Assembly: GCA_030601885.1 (NCBI GenBank)
Contig: JAUWAU010000003.1
Span: 124,001-188,000 of the forward strand
DNA from: Armatimonadota bacterium
Lineage (GTDB): Bacteria > Armatimonadota > Zipacnadia > JAUWAU01
Direction of reading: 5' to 3'
DNA length: 64,000 nt
Shown here: positions 8,109-16,185 of the stretch, one piece after another
Layout: every line of letters begins with the position of its first letter
Position numbering within the stretch: the first letter of the stretch is position 1
Notes under the pieces: generated by a model
Told to the model about the DNA's origin: nothing
Seen by the model: the letters and a program-made list of their open reading frames with translations, nothing else
Databases searched by the model: none
Made by a program: the position numbers and the translations under genes

Positions 8109-9701
8109 ATGAAGCTCGTTACGGCAGCTCAGATGCGCGAGATCGACCGCCACGCCATCGTGGATCTCAAGATACCCGGGATGGTGCTGATGGAAAACGC
8201 CGGCCGCGGTGTTGCGCGCTGCGCCCAACGTGTGCTCCGGGGGCTGGGTGGTACAACAGTCCACGTTGTGGCCGGCCGGGGGAACAACGGTGGGGACGGC
8301 TTCGTGGTGGCCCGGCACCTGCAAAACTGGGGCTTCGATGCCGGCGTCACGCTCCTTGCCGCCGCGAGCGACCTCCGGGGTGATGCGGCGGCGAACCATC
8401 GGATCTGCGCTGCGATGGGCATCACTATCCGAGAGCGGCCGGATCTGACCTCTCCCGGCTCCCTTCGCGAGCATCTGAGTGGGGCTCACGTCGTGATCGA
8501 CGGCATCCTGGGCACCGGGATAACCGGCGAAGTGCGCGGCCCGGCCCGGGCGGCCATCGAGGCGCTCGGTGGCATCCCAAAGGAGCGCATCGTGGCTATC
8601 GACATCCCCTCGGGCATCGATTCGGACACGGGTCAGGTGCTCGGCGCAGCCGTCAACGCCGGGCACACGGTGACGTTTGGCCTGCCGAAGATCGGGCTGT
8701 ACCAGTCTCCGGGCGCCGGGTACGCCGGCGAAGTGATCGTGCAGGAGATCAGCCTGCCCCGTGCGGAGCTGACGAGCGATCGGCTGCCAATCCACCTCAC
8801 GATCCGCGAAGACGTCGCCGGATGGCTGCCCCGACGGCCTCCCGACGCCCACAAGGGATTCTGCGGGCGCGTCTTCATCGTGGCCGGCTCTGTGGGCATG
8901 ACGGGAGCCGCCGCTATGGCCGGCATGGCGGCGCTTCGGGCCGGTGCCGGGTTGGTCACCGTGGGCGTTCCTGCGAGCCTCAACGACATGCTCGAAGTCA
9001 AGCTCACGGAGGTCATGACGAAGCCGCTGCCCGAGTGCGCCGACCGGACGCTGTCGCTGGCGGCTGAGGAGCCCATCCTGGAAATGGCCGAGGAGGCTGA
9101 GGCCTGCGTCATCGGGCCGGGCCTATCTCTGGCGGAGGAAACTCAGGAGCTCGTCAGACGGCTGATCATTCAGATCGACCGGCCGCTTGTCATAGATGCG
9201 GACGCCCTTACGGCTCTGAGCGAACGCACCCAGGCGCTCACCGGCCGTAGCGCGCCCACTGTGCTCACGCCGCACCCGGGGGAGATGTCGCGGGTCGTCG
9301 GCCAACCGATCGATGCCATCCAGTCCGATCGGGTGAGCGCCGCTCTTGAGGCGGCGCGAGTGCTCAACAGCGTCGTGCTGCTTAAGGGTGCCGGCAGTGT
9401 GAGCGCGGCGCCGGATGGCACGGTCTACGTGAATGCAACCGGGAACGCCGGCATGGCCAGTGGCGGGACCGGGGATGTGCTCGCCGGACTTCTCGGCGGT
9501 TTCTTGGGCCAGGGGATGCCCGCACTTGAGGCTGCCGCTGCCGCTGCGTACGTTCACGGGCTCGCGGGAGACATGGCAGCGGCCGAGAGCCAGCGCGCGC
9601 TCGTGGCCGGTGATATGCTCGATGCCCTCCCGCGCGCCTTCGCCGAAGCAGAAGCAGGCCCGAGCGCAGAGGGCGCAGCGCGCGAGTGCCGCGGAGCGTA
9701 A
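8109..9701 (+). CDS. nnr: Bifunctional NAD(P)H-hydrate epimerase / ADP-dependent NAD(P)HX dehydratase
   Basis: 530-residue metabolite-repair enzyme. The N-terminal epimerase domain (about residues 1-215; MKLVTAAQMREIDRHAI, GRGNNGGDGFVVARHL, DIPSGIDSDTG) interconverts R- and S-NADHX. The C-terminal ribokinase-like dehydratase domain (about residues 230-510; VLTPHPGEMSRV, then GTGDVLAGLLGG with the catalytic Asp) converts S-NADHX back to NADH at the expense of ADP. Length and domain order match the usual fused bacterial form. The start at 8109 gives the canonical N-terminus and lies below a plausible promoter. The C-terminus is a short Ala/Glu-rich extension. The gene stands alone between the exporter and the response regulator. 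Confidence 0.93.
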   Translation: MKLVTAAQMREIDRHAIVDLKIPGMVLMENAGRGVARCAQRVLRGLGGTTVHVVAGRGNNGGDGFVVARHLQNWGFDAGVTLLAAASDLRGDAAANHRICAAMGITIRERPDLTSPGSLREHLSGAHVVIDGILGTGITGEVRGPARAAIEALGGIPKERIVAIDIPSGIDSDTGQVLGAAVNAGHTVTFGLPKIGLYQSPGAGYAGEVIVQEISLPRAELTSDRLPIHLTIREDVAGWLPRRPPDAHKGFCGRVFIVAGSVGMTGAAAMAGMAALRAGAGLVTVGVPASLNDMLEVKLTEVMTKPLPECADRTLSLAAEEPILEMAEEAEACVIGPGLSLAEETQELVRRLIIQIDRPLVIDADALTALSERTQALTGRSAPTVLTPHPGEMSRVVGQPIDAIQSDRVSAALEAARVLNSVVLLKGAGSVSAAPDGTVYVNATGNAGMASGGTGDVLAGLLGGFLGQGMPALEAAAAAAYVHGLAGDMAAAESQRALVAGDMLDALPRAFAEAEAGPSAEGAARECRGA

Positions 9702-9836
9702 TGGATCCGAGCGGGCGAACGCTGAGCGGAGCCGCCGGCGTCCTTTTCCGTCGGTCCTCGTTGCTTTCCCGGACATTGGGACGGGGCCGTCCCGCCCAAT
9801 GCGAGCAACCTACCGGCCGGTGTCGAGGAGGACGTC

Positions 9837-10808
9837 ATGGATATCACCGCGCAAAAGGTCCTGATCGTTGACGACGAGCCGGCGGTCCGGACGATTGCGG
9901 AGCGCATCCTGCGGCGACCGGACCGCGTATTCCTTCACGCCGCCAACGGTGCGGACGCCCTCGACCTGGCGTTCGCGGAGAAGCCTGACATAATAATCCT
10001 GGACTACACGATGCCGGAGAAGAACGGCATCGAGGTCACCAAAGAGCTCCGCGGCAACCCCTTTACTGCCCACGTGCCCATCGTCATGGTGACCGGCACG
10101 ACGGATCTGGAATTGCGACTGGAGATGCTGCGCGCGGGCGCGGACGATTGCATTGCCAAGCCCTTCGAGCCCAAGGAGCTGGCCGCACGAGTGGACATGG
10201 TGCTGGCGCGTATGGCGCGCCACCTGGCAACCGATTCGCTCACCAAGCTTCCTGGAAACGTGCCGACGCGGGAGGCGATCCGCACACGCCTTTGCGCGGA
10301 CACGCCCTTCAGCCTGTGCTACCTGGACATCGATAGGTTCAAAGCGTTCGCGGACCACTATGGGTACGAGCGCGCCTCGGAGGTCATCGCCGCCGTTGCG
10401 CGCATAATCGAACGGGGCACACGGGACAAAGGCGGAGCCGACCATTTCGTCGGCCACATCGGCGGCGACGACTTCGTCATTCTCACCGCGCCGGAGCACC
10501 CTCACGAGGTGTGTTCTCGGTGTCTGGAGCTCTTCGACGAGCACGTGCCCGGCTTTTACAGCCCCGAGGACGCCGAGCGCGGGTTCATCGTCGGCCACGA
10601 CCGCGAGGGCACGCGGCACCGCTTCTCTCTCATGACGATATCGGCAGTTATCGTGCCCAGCACAGCCCCCGAGATTCAGTCGCCCCACGCGCTGGCAGAC
10701 CTGGTGGTGCAGCTCAAGGCACAGGCGAAGAGCATGCCCGGCAGCGCCATCGTCGAGTACGATAGCTCGCGGGCCGCGGACGCTCCGCGGTGCAATGGGG
10801 TGCCGTAG
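9837..10808 (+). CDS. Response regulator with C-terminal GGDEF-like (GGDDF) domain
   Basis: 323 residues; ATG at 9837 follows GAGGAGG. The receiver domain (residues about 7-125) has acidic pocket Asp12/Asp13, phospho-acceptor Asp56 in IIILDYTMP, Thr86 and Lys108. A short linker leads to a GGDEF-fold domain: DSLTKLPG at about 133-140, CYLDIDRFKAF at 161-171, and GGDDF at 209-213 in place of GG(D/E)EF. The fourth motif position is Asp rather than Glu, so diguanylate cyclase activity is uncertain. It may be a c-di-GMP or nucleotide sensor. No cognate histidine kinase is encoded nearby, so its phosphodonor is unknown. Confidence 0.88.
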   Translation: MDITAQKVLIVDDEPAVRTIAERILRRPDRVFLHAANGADALDLAFAEKPDIIILDYTMPEKNGIEVTKELRGNPFTAHVPIVMVTGTTDLELRLEMLRAGADDCIAKPFEPKELAARVDMVLARMARHLATDSLTKLPGNVPTREAIRTRLCADTPFSLCYLDIDRFKAFADHYGYERASEVIAAVARIIERGTRDKGGADHFVGHIGGDDFVILTAPEHPHEVCSRCLELFDEHVPGFYSPEDAERGFIVGHDREGTRHRFSLMTISAVIVPSTAPEIQSPHALADLVVQLKAQAKSMPGSAIVEYDSSRAADAPRCNGVP

Positions 10809-10848
10809 CCGATGTGCGTGTCCTCAAGGCGGGCCCGACCGAGCCGCC

Positions 10849-10879
10849 CGACGCCGGACGCTCCGCACGTCCGGCATCG
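10849..10879. terminator. Hairpin between convergent genes
   Basis: Stem GCCGGACG/CGTCCGGC (10853-10860 with 10868-10875), extended by CGA/TCG beyond one mismatch, with a 7-base loop. It lies in the 83-base gap between the response-regulator gene and the convergent TPR gene, the position expected for a bidirectional terminator. It has no clear T-tract. Confidence 0.45.
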
Positions 10880-10891
10880 TCCCTAAATCCC

Positions 10892-11914
10892 TCACCCGCC
10901 GCCGGCCAGACCACCGTCCATGCCGGGATCTCCGCAATCGCCCGGGAACGGTGGCGGACCACTCATTGGCCCGCCGCCGATGCTCTGCAGCAGGCTTACA
11001 CGCCAGACGGGGCCGAGCCCCACCGTAACGAAGTCGATCGTCTGCTCCTGCGTCTGGCCGTAGTCATCGATGTAGACGATATCGACGGGCACCTGAGCTC
11101 GATTTCCCTCTATCGTCGGCTGCCCGACGGTGTAGGACTGCATGTCACCGACGGGTATCATCTGCTCAGTGATCATGTCGGCCAACTCGGCGGCAGCCTC
11201 GTTATGCGCTCTGCCCTCCACGGTGAGGCTCCGCGCGACCTCCTCATCCTGGCTCAGGTACTTGGCCTCCATGTACTGACACACGACTTCCTTTGGAGAG
11301 CCCCGACTCGAGCGAAGCAGTATCGGTATGCACATGAAGCAGAGCACCATCAGCACGGTGAAGCACATTGCCCCGATCACGAGTCCGCGTCGCAGCCGTG
11401 TGGCGCCCTCCCGTCGCTGCTTCGACCGATCCTGCATCGGGGCGATGATTGCCGCGGACTGCTGGTCGCCCGGCTGTGGCTGGGTGGCTCCGGCTCCCAC
11501 CATGGGCCAGTGTGTCCCAGGGTGCGCGGGGCCAGCGGATGGCTGTGGGCCTCCGCCGACGGTTCCCAGCGCCTCCCGCGCCTCCCGGTGGCTCGGGTCG
11601 ATCTGCAGCGCATAGCGGTATTGCTCTACCGCCCCTGCCCCGTCCCCGCTTTTCTCGTAGGCCTGACCCAGGTAGTACCGCGCGTTGGCGCTGGAGGGAT
11701 CAAGACGATTCGCAGTGGCCAAGGTGGTCAGGCCCTCGTTCACCATGCCTCGGCGGGTGTACGCGATCCCCAGCAGCATCCACACGTGTCCGTTCGTCGG
11801 GTTGGCGCGCGCGGCGCCGCACAGGCAACTGATTGCCTCGTCGAGGCGGTTTGCGTTCAGCGCTTTGGTGCCCGCGTCGATAAGGCCTTGGACGCCCGGA
11901 TGGCTCGATTCCAT
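10892..11914 (-). CDS. Membrane-anchored TPR protein
   Basis: 340 residues from ATG at 11914 (AAGGGA 10 bases upstream). The N-terminal cytoplasmic part holds three to four tetratricopeptide repeats (LIDAGTKALNANRLDEAISC; LGIAYTRRGMVNEGLTTL; YYLGQAYEKSGDGAGAVEQY). A Pro/Gln-rich linker, a basic patch and one transmembrane helix (LVIGAMCFTVLMVLCFM, about residue 190) follow. The C-terminal extracytoplasmic domain has an NTF2-like pattern (PKEVVCQYMEAKYLSQDEE, later ALTVEGR-type and TIDFVTVGLGPVWRV segments) and ends in a Gly/Pro-rich tail. Likely a scaffold or envelope-linked protein; no partner can be named. It is divergently arranged with the HEAT-repeat gene. Confidence 0.75.
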   Translation of the reverse strand: MESSHPGVQGLIDAGTKALNANRLDEAISCLCGAARANPTNGHVWMLLGIAYTRRGMVNEGLTTLATANRLDPSSANARYYLGQAYEKSGDGAGAVEQYRYALQIDPSHREAREALGTVGGGPQPSAGPAHPGTHWPMVGAGATQPQPGDQQSAAIIAPMQDRSKQRREGATRLRRGLVIGAMCFTVLMVLCFMCIPILLRSSRGSPKEVVCQYMEAKYLSQDEEVARSLTVEGRAHNEAAAELADMITEQMIPVGDMQSYTVGQPTIEGNRAQVPVDIVYIDDYGQTQEQTIDFVTVGLGPVWRVSLLQSIGGGPMSGPPPFPGDCGDPGMDGGLAGGG

Positions 11915-12306
11915 GTCCACATCGTCCCTTACGGTCACGGCCCATGGCCGCTCTCGCTTCGTGGCGCTCCCCCTTGGGTGCTTCCCGTCACTGGCTTCTT
12001 CCATAATCCGTAGCGCGATTGAGATGTGAGGTCGTCCCGAAGACTGCTGAGACCACCACTCCTCTTGCCAACTGCGTGGCGGCTGGGGTCCGATTCGTGG
12101 CCTTGAGGCACGCGGCGCTGCGGCGTATCTGCGGCCGCGCGCACCGTTGAAGGGCCTTCGCACCCCCGGCGCGAAGCATCAGGAGACATCACGGGAGCGT
12201 GCGCGTTTACCCACCGGCTATTGCTGTCAGGTGCTTCAATGTGCCGCATGCATACTGTTGGGGCCCCGGGCGGCGACCAGCCGGGGGCCGCTCGGAGGTA
12301 CGCCTG
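11915..12306. other. Divergent intergenic region
   Basis: 392 bases between the divergently transcribed TPR and HEAT-repeat genes. I see the GGAGGT ribosome site of the HEAT gene at 12294-12299 and no convincing promoter pair, RNA structure or conserved small gene. Open frames here are Arg-rich shadows. Confidence 0.5.
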
Positions 12307-14442
12307 ATGCGTAGTGTCGGACTGAGCTCGGCCGCGACCTCACTGCTACGAGTCGTAGGAGCTGTGGGCGCCATAGCTGTGATGACGCTCAGCGCTGGTG
12401 CGGGCCATGGTGCCGCCGAGGCCGAGCTGCGGGCGTTTCTGGCCGCAATCGGGGGACAGGACGCAGCAGCGCGCGGCGAGGCCATGCAGCGTGCGTCAGA
12501 CATGGGCGCTGCAGCGCTGTTCGGCCTCGGAGAGCTGCTGACCAGCGAGGACCCCAGCGTTTCACGCGGGGCGAAGGTCGCTCTTGAGAGCATCGCCGCA
12601 CATGCGGCCCGGCCCGGTGCTGACGACGAACGGACGGCAGTCAGCCGAGCGCTCGTCGAGTTGCTCGGCACGGATCTGACAAGCAGCGGGAAGGCGACCG
12701 TCATCCGGCAGCTCAGCCTCGTGGGTCGGGAGCACGCTGTGGGGGCGCTGTATCGACTCCTGAGCGACCCGGAGTTGGCCGAGCCGGCGCGCCAGGCGAT
12801 CCAACGGATCCCTGGTCGGCGCGCCACCGAGGCGCTGCTCGCGGCATTGCCGCATGCACCTGGGAAGCTGAAGTGCGGCCTCATCTTCGCCCTCGGCAGT
12901 CGGCGCGATGTCGAGGCCGTGCCCGTGCTCATCGCCCTCGCTCGCGACAGAAACATGGCGGTCCGACTGGCAGCCGTGGATGTTCTTGGCCGCATCGGCG
13001 ACGCTCGCGCCGCGGGCGCCATCGCGACGGCGGCCATGTATGGCCCCGACAGGCAGCGACGAGTCGCGATAGATGCCGCCCTGCGCCTGGCTGACGTAGA
13101 GATGGCACGGGCAAACGAGGCACCGGCCCGGGCCATCTACGAGGGCGCGCTCACCATGGCTATGACAACATCACAGCGGCTCGCCGCCCTCAAGGGTATC
13201 CGGCAACTCGGTGATCCGCGGTCGCTGCCCACGGTCCTGCGGACGCTTGGCGATCCCGACCCTGTCTTCCAGCGCATGGCGATGACGCTGATCGATGAGC
13301 TCGCGAGGGAGCGTGCTGTGGCGGCGATGACAGGTGCGCTGGATATGGCAGGACCGCAGGCGAAGGCCGCACTGCTCCGCGGCATCGCCGATCGGCAAGC
13401 GGGCGACGCGGTGCCCATGCTTCTGGCGGCACTGAAGGACCGCAGCGATGTGGTCAAGATCGCCGCGGCGAGTGCGCTCGGCGACTTCGGTGGAATACAT
13501 AACGCACCACCGCTGCTGGAGCTGGCCGAACATGGCTCGGCGAGCGTCCGGCCCATGGCCCTGAATAGCTACCTGCGGCTCCTCGAGGCCGAATCGTGGG
13601 ACGAGAGGCCTCCCAGCCTCATTCCGCTGTATAACCGCGCGCTCCAACTCGCCACCCGCGAGGCGGAGTGTCGCCTGGCTCTCACGGGCGTGGCCGAGTT
13701 CGCCGACCCCTCGTCGCTGCCTCTGGTCGAGGCGCTGACCACACGGGGCGGCATACGCCAGGAAGCACTGGCCGCCTACGTCGCCATCGGCAAGACGCTC
13801 GCAGCACAGGGGAAGCCCGAGCGGGCGATCGAGGTGTTCCGCAATGCCGTGCGGCGCGGTGCTTCGCGGAATCTGGCCAACGAGTGCGTGCGCGAGCTCC
13901 GCAAGCTCGGCGTCGAAGGCGACTTCGCACGCGAGGCGGGCTTCATCACCGACTGGTGGCTCATTGGAACCTTCCCGAGCCCCAATAAACGGGCCTTCGA
14001 CGCCGACCTGCCGCCCGAACGCGCCGTGAACCTGGACGCGGAAGTGCAGTGGGATGGCCGGACGCTGCGTTGGCGTCCATTCCGGAGCGCCGATATCCAG
14101 GGCGTGGTGGACCTCGTGCCGCTTTTCGACCGGCACGAGGACGTGGCAATCTGCGCGTATGCGGAGGTCGCCGTTGGCGCTGACACGGACGTCATCTTCA
14201 AGATCGGCAGCGACGACGGAGTCGTGTGCCGACTCAATGGCAAGCGCATCCACGCCAACAACGCCAGCCGCCCGCTGCGGGTGGATGAGGACGCGGCGTC
14301 TGCGACGCTCAAGGCCGGGACGAACACCATCCTCCTCAAGATCTTGCAGGGCAGAGGCGGGTGGGCCTTCTGCCTGCGCATCGCCGATGCCGACGGCCAG
14401 CCACTGCAGTTCGGGCAGCGAGGCGTGCCGGTGAAGGAGTGA
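12307..14442 (+). CDS. Exported HEAT-repeat protein with C-terminal carbohydrate-binding-like domain
   Basis: 711 residues from ATG at 12307 (GGAGGT 7 bases upstream). A hydrophobic signal (SLLRVVGAVGAIAVMTLSAGAGHG, about residues 12-35; cited by LLRVVGAVGAIAVMTLSAG) directs export. Residues about 40-480 are tandem HEAT/PBS-type repeats of roughly 30 residues (for example AVPVLIALARDRNMAVRLAA and AVPMLLAALKDRSDVVKIAA). The last about 150 residues form a PA14/lectin-like module with IFKIGSDDGVVCRLNGKRIH and ILLKILQGRGGWAFCLRI, a pattern I know from C-termini of secreted carbohydrate-active proteins. It is probably periplasmic or cell-surface. The specific ligand is unknown. Confidence 0.8.
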   Translation: MRSVGLSSAATSLLRVVGAVGAIAVMTLSAGAGHGAAEAELRAFLAAIGGQDAAARGEAMQRASDMGAAALFGLGELLTSEDPSVSRGAKVALESIAAHAARPGADDERTAVSRALVELLGTDLTSSGKATVIRQLSLVGREHAVGALYRLLSDPELAEPARQAIQRIPGRRATEALLAALPHAPGKLKCGLIFALGSRRDVEAVPVLIALARDRNMAVRLAAVDVLGRIGDARAAGAIATAAMYGPDRQRRVAIDAALRLADVEMARANEAPARAIYEGALTMAMTTSQRLAALKGIRQLGDPRSLPTVLRTLGDPDPVFQRMAMTLIDELARERAVAAMTGALDMAGPQAKAALLRGIADRQAGDAVPMLLAALKDRSDVVKIAAASALGDFGGIHNAPPLLELAEHGSASVRPMALNSYLRLLEAESWDERPPSLIPLYNRALQLATREAECRLALTGVAEFADPSSLPLVEALTTRGGIRQEALAAYVAIGKTLAAQGKPERAIEVFRNAVRRGASRNLANECVRELRKLGVEGDFAREAGFITDWWLIGTFPSPNKRAFDADLPPERAVNLDAEVQWDGRTLRWRPFRSADIQGVVDLVPLFDRHEDVAICAYAEVAVGADTDVIFKIGSDDGVVCRLNGKRIHANNASRPLRVDEDAASATLKAGTNTILLKILQGRGGWAFCLRIADADGQPLQFGQRGVPVKE

Positions 14443-14631
14443 AACGCGGCCAGCCGATTGCGGGAAGCGGCCGCCCGGCCCGAGTTCCTGCAGAGACGCA
14501 TCGCGCAGCGCCACCAGCGAAAGGACGGCTCACAGTCGGGCTGACGCCCGAAGCCACGTACGTTCCGGAGTTCCTTCAGGGCCGATAGGCCCTGGCAACC
14601 CGGCCGTGTCCGCCGCCGCTCGCGAAACGTC

Positions 14632-14667
14632 GAGCCGGCTCTGGCGGTGAACACACAGAGCCGGCTC
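14632..14667. terminator. Perfect 12-bp-stem hairpin
   Basis: Arms GAGCCGGCTCTG and CAGAGCCGGCTC pair perfectly around a 12-base loop. It lies 190 bases after the HEAT-repeat gene and could terminate it, although no T-run follows. It shares its core with the hairpin at 14992-15028. Confidence 0.45.
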
Positions 14668-14991
14668 GCACTGTCCCCGCAGCGCCCGCGATGCGCGTGT
14701 AATGCCCGGCCGTGCGCCTCGCGTCCCTATCTGTGCCGGCTGGCGCCGGTGGGTGAGGACTTCCTCAGGATCCAGGCACCTTCGCCGATGCTGCTACTGG
14801 TCAGGTGCGTCAACCAGAGAGGCATACGCAGATATAATGTCGTCCGTCCTGGGCCAACACTTTAGCGGCTAAGCGTAGACCGAGGGCGCATAAGCTTGGG
14901 ACCGCCTTGGACTCCGACGGCTGGAAGAGGAGAGTGCAGCAGAAGCGGGGCTCGAGGGCGGCCTGCAGGCGGGCGGCCGCCACAATACGTC

Positions 14992-15028
14992 GGGCCGGCT
15001 CTGATGCACTGACGTGCAGAGCCGGCCC
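14992..15028. terminator. Perfect 12-bp-stem hairpin, twin of 14632
   Basis: Arms GGGCCGGCTCTG and CAGAGCCGGCCC pair perfectly around a 13-base loop. It lies 85 bases beyond the end of the minus-strand barrel gene, so it may terminate that transcript. The arms differ from those of the 14632 hairpin by one compensated base pair, but the loops differ. Confidence 0.45.
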
Positions 15029-15113
15029 GATCTGCTTCATGTCCTCGCGGTCGTGCGCGACCGCAAGGGTACCGTACTGCCGTGCGGAGCGCGTTGGCTC
15101 CGCCGTGACGTTC

Positions 15114-15791
15114 TCACCACGTGGCGAATATGCCGAAGCTGCCCCACTCGTCGCCGCCGAGCGTCCCGCCACGCAGCTCCAGGCACTTGCGCGGCCTATA
15201 CACGCCGATGAAAGCCATGTCGCCTTGATAGTTGTACACAGCCCCGCCGATCTTCGGATCTACGAGGAACTGCACGCCACCGAAGAAGTCGCTGTCGTGC
15301 TGCCCCGTGCCCCAGCCGAAGTGACCGCGGATGAGCGGATCGCTGAGCTCAGGCGGCCCGGCGGGCTTGAAAATGTTGTACGAACTGACGAAGAAGGGCG
15401 ATGTCCGACTATCGCCCATGACGGGCTTGGCGGAGGTGTGTATTCTGGCGCGGAAAATGTTGTAGGCGCCCGCGATGAACGATGGGTGATCATCCGTCTC
15501 CTTGACGAACGTGAAGTACGGATTGATCTCCACGTCCTCCTCGTTGCCTTCGAGGTCCAGAACGTTGACATCGACCTCGAGACGCTCGGTGAGGCCGAAG
15601 AAGAACTCGTGAATCATCGCGTAGTCAGGTGCGCCTTGAGGGGTGTCAAGGTCCACGAAAATGAAGTTGTATTCGAAGTCTCCCTTGGCCACCTGGTTGC
15701 CTGTCGGCATGAACACAACGTCACCGGCGAAGGCTGCAGAACCGCAAATCAGCAGCAGTACGAAAGTGAGAGGCCACAGATACGATCTCAT
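15114..15791 (-). CDS. Exported beta-barrel-like protein
   Basis: 225 residues; ATG at 15791 with AAGGAGATGAAAG upstream. Signal peptide LWPLTFVLLLICGSAAFAG (cleavage after AFA). The mature part is rich in alternating, aromatic, Gly-containing strands (FEYNFIFVDLDTPQG, HEFFFGLTERLEVDVNVLDL, FIAGAYNIFRAR, GQHDSDFFGGVQFLV) and ends in GSFGIFATW, with a terminal aromatic residue as in outer-membrane barrels. It is most likely an outer-membrane or surface protein of a diderm. No family name is assigned. Confidence 0.65.
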   Translation of the reverse strand: MRSYLWPLTFVLLLICGSAAFAGDVVFMPTGNQVAKGDFEYNFIFVDLDTPQGAPDYAMIHEFFFGLTERLEVDVNVLDLEGNEEDVEINPYFTFVKETDDHPSFIAGAYNIFRARIHTSAKPVMGDSRTSPFFVSSYNIFKPAGPPELSDPLIRGHFGWGTGQHDSDFFGGVQFLVDPKIGGAVYNYQGDMAFIGVYRPRKCLELRGGTLGGDEWGSFGIFATW

Positions 15792-16185
15792 CTTTCATCT
15801 CCTTCCCTTGAATAGCATCCGACGATCCATGAAGTGTATGCGACGCCCGAAATCGCTGGTCGAGTACCCCCTTTCTCGACGGTTACGCTGGAACCACACG
15901 CCGTCTGCCGTGCGGACGAACACGTCCGCCGGGCAGAAGTCGCCGCCTCCGCCCGAGTCCTTCACCCTCTGACCTCAACTCAGCGTCGGCACCGACTACT
16001 GAACCATGCGTCGATGCTATAGTTCTCAGCCAGGCTGTGAAACTCCTCCTTATCGCCGCGCCATTTCCCCAGCCATCCCTCCGGTTCCTCGCACCCGGGC
16101 GCCATCTCGGGTGATTATACCATTCTGTGCAGCCCTTCGTACGCAAATCAGGGGCCCGCCTGCGGCCGGGGGGGCCGCATTGGCC
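15792..16185. other. Intergenic region upstream of the barrel gene
   Basis: 394 bases. A minus-strand TATAAT at 16119-16114 could be the -10 of the barrel gene, but the -35 position is poor and the leader would be over 300 nt. No gene or structured RNA is recognised. Confidence 0.4.

Larger units (their letters stand above)
14443..15113. other. 671-base gap with two related hairpins
   Basis: No gene is supported here. The stretch contains two inverted repeats built on the same AGAGCCGGC core (14632-14667 and 14992-15028), described separately. A TATAAT hexamer at 14833-14838 lacks a -35 at a suitable distance. Confidence 0.5.

Noticed and set aside
14833..14838. TATAAT as a promoter in the 14.4-15.1 kb gap
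   Set aside because: No -35-like hexamer at 16-18 bases on either strand and no gene directly downstream on the plus strand.
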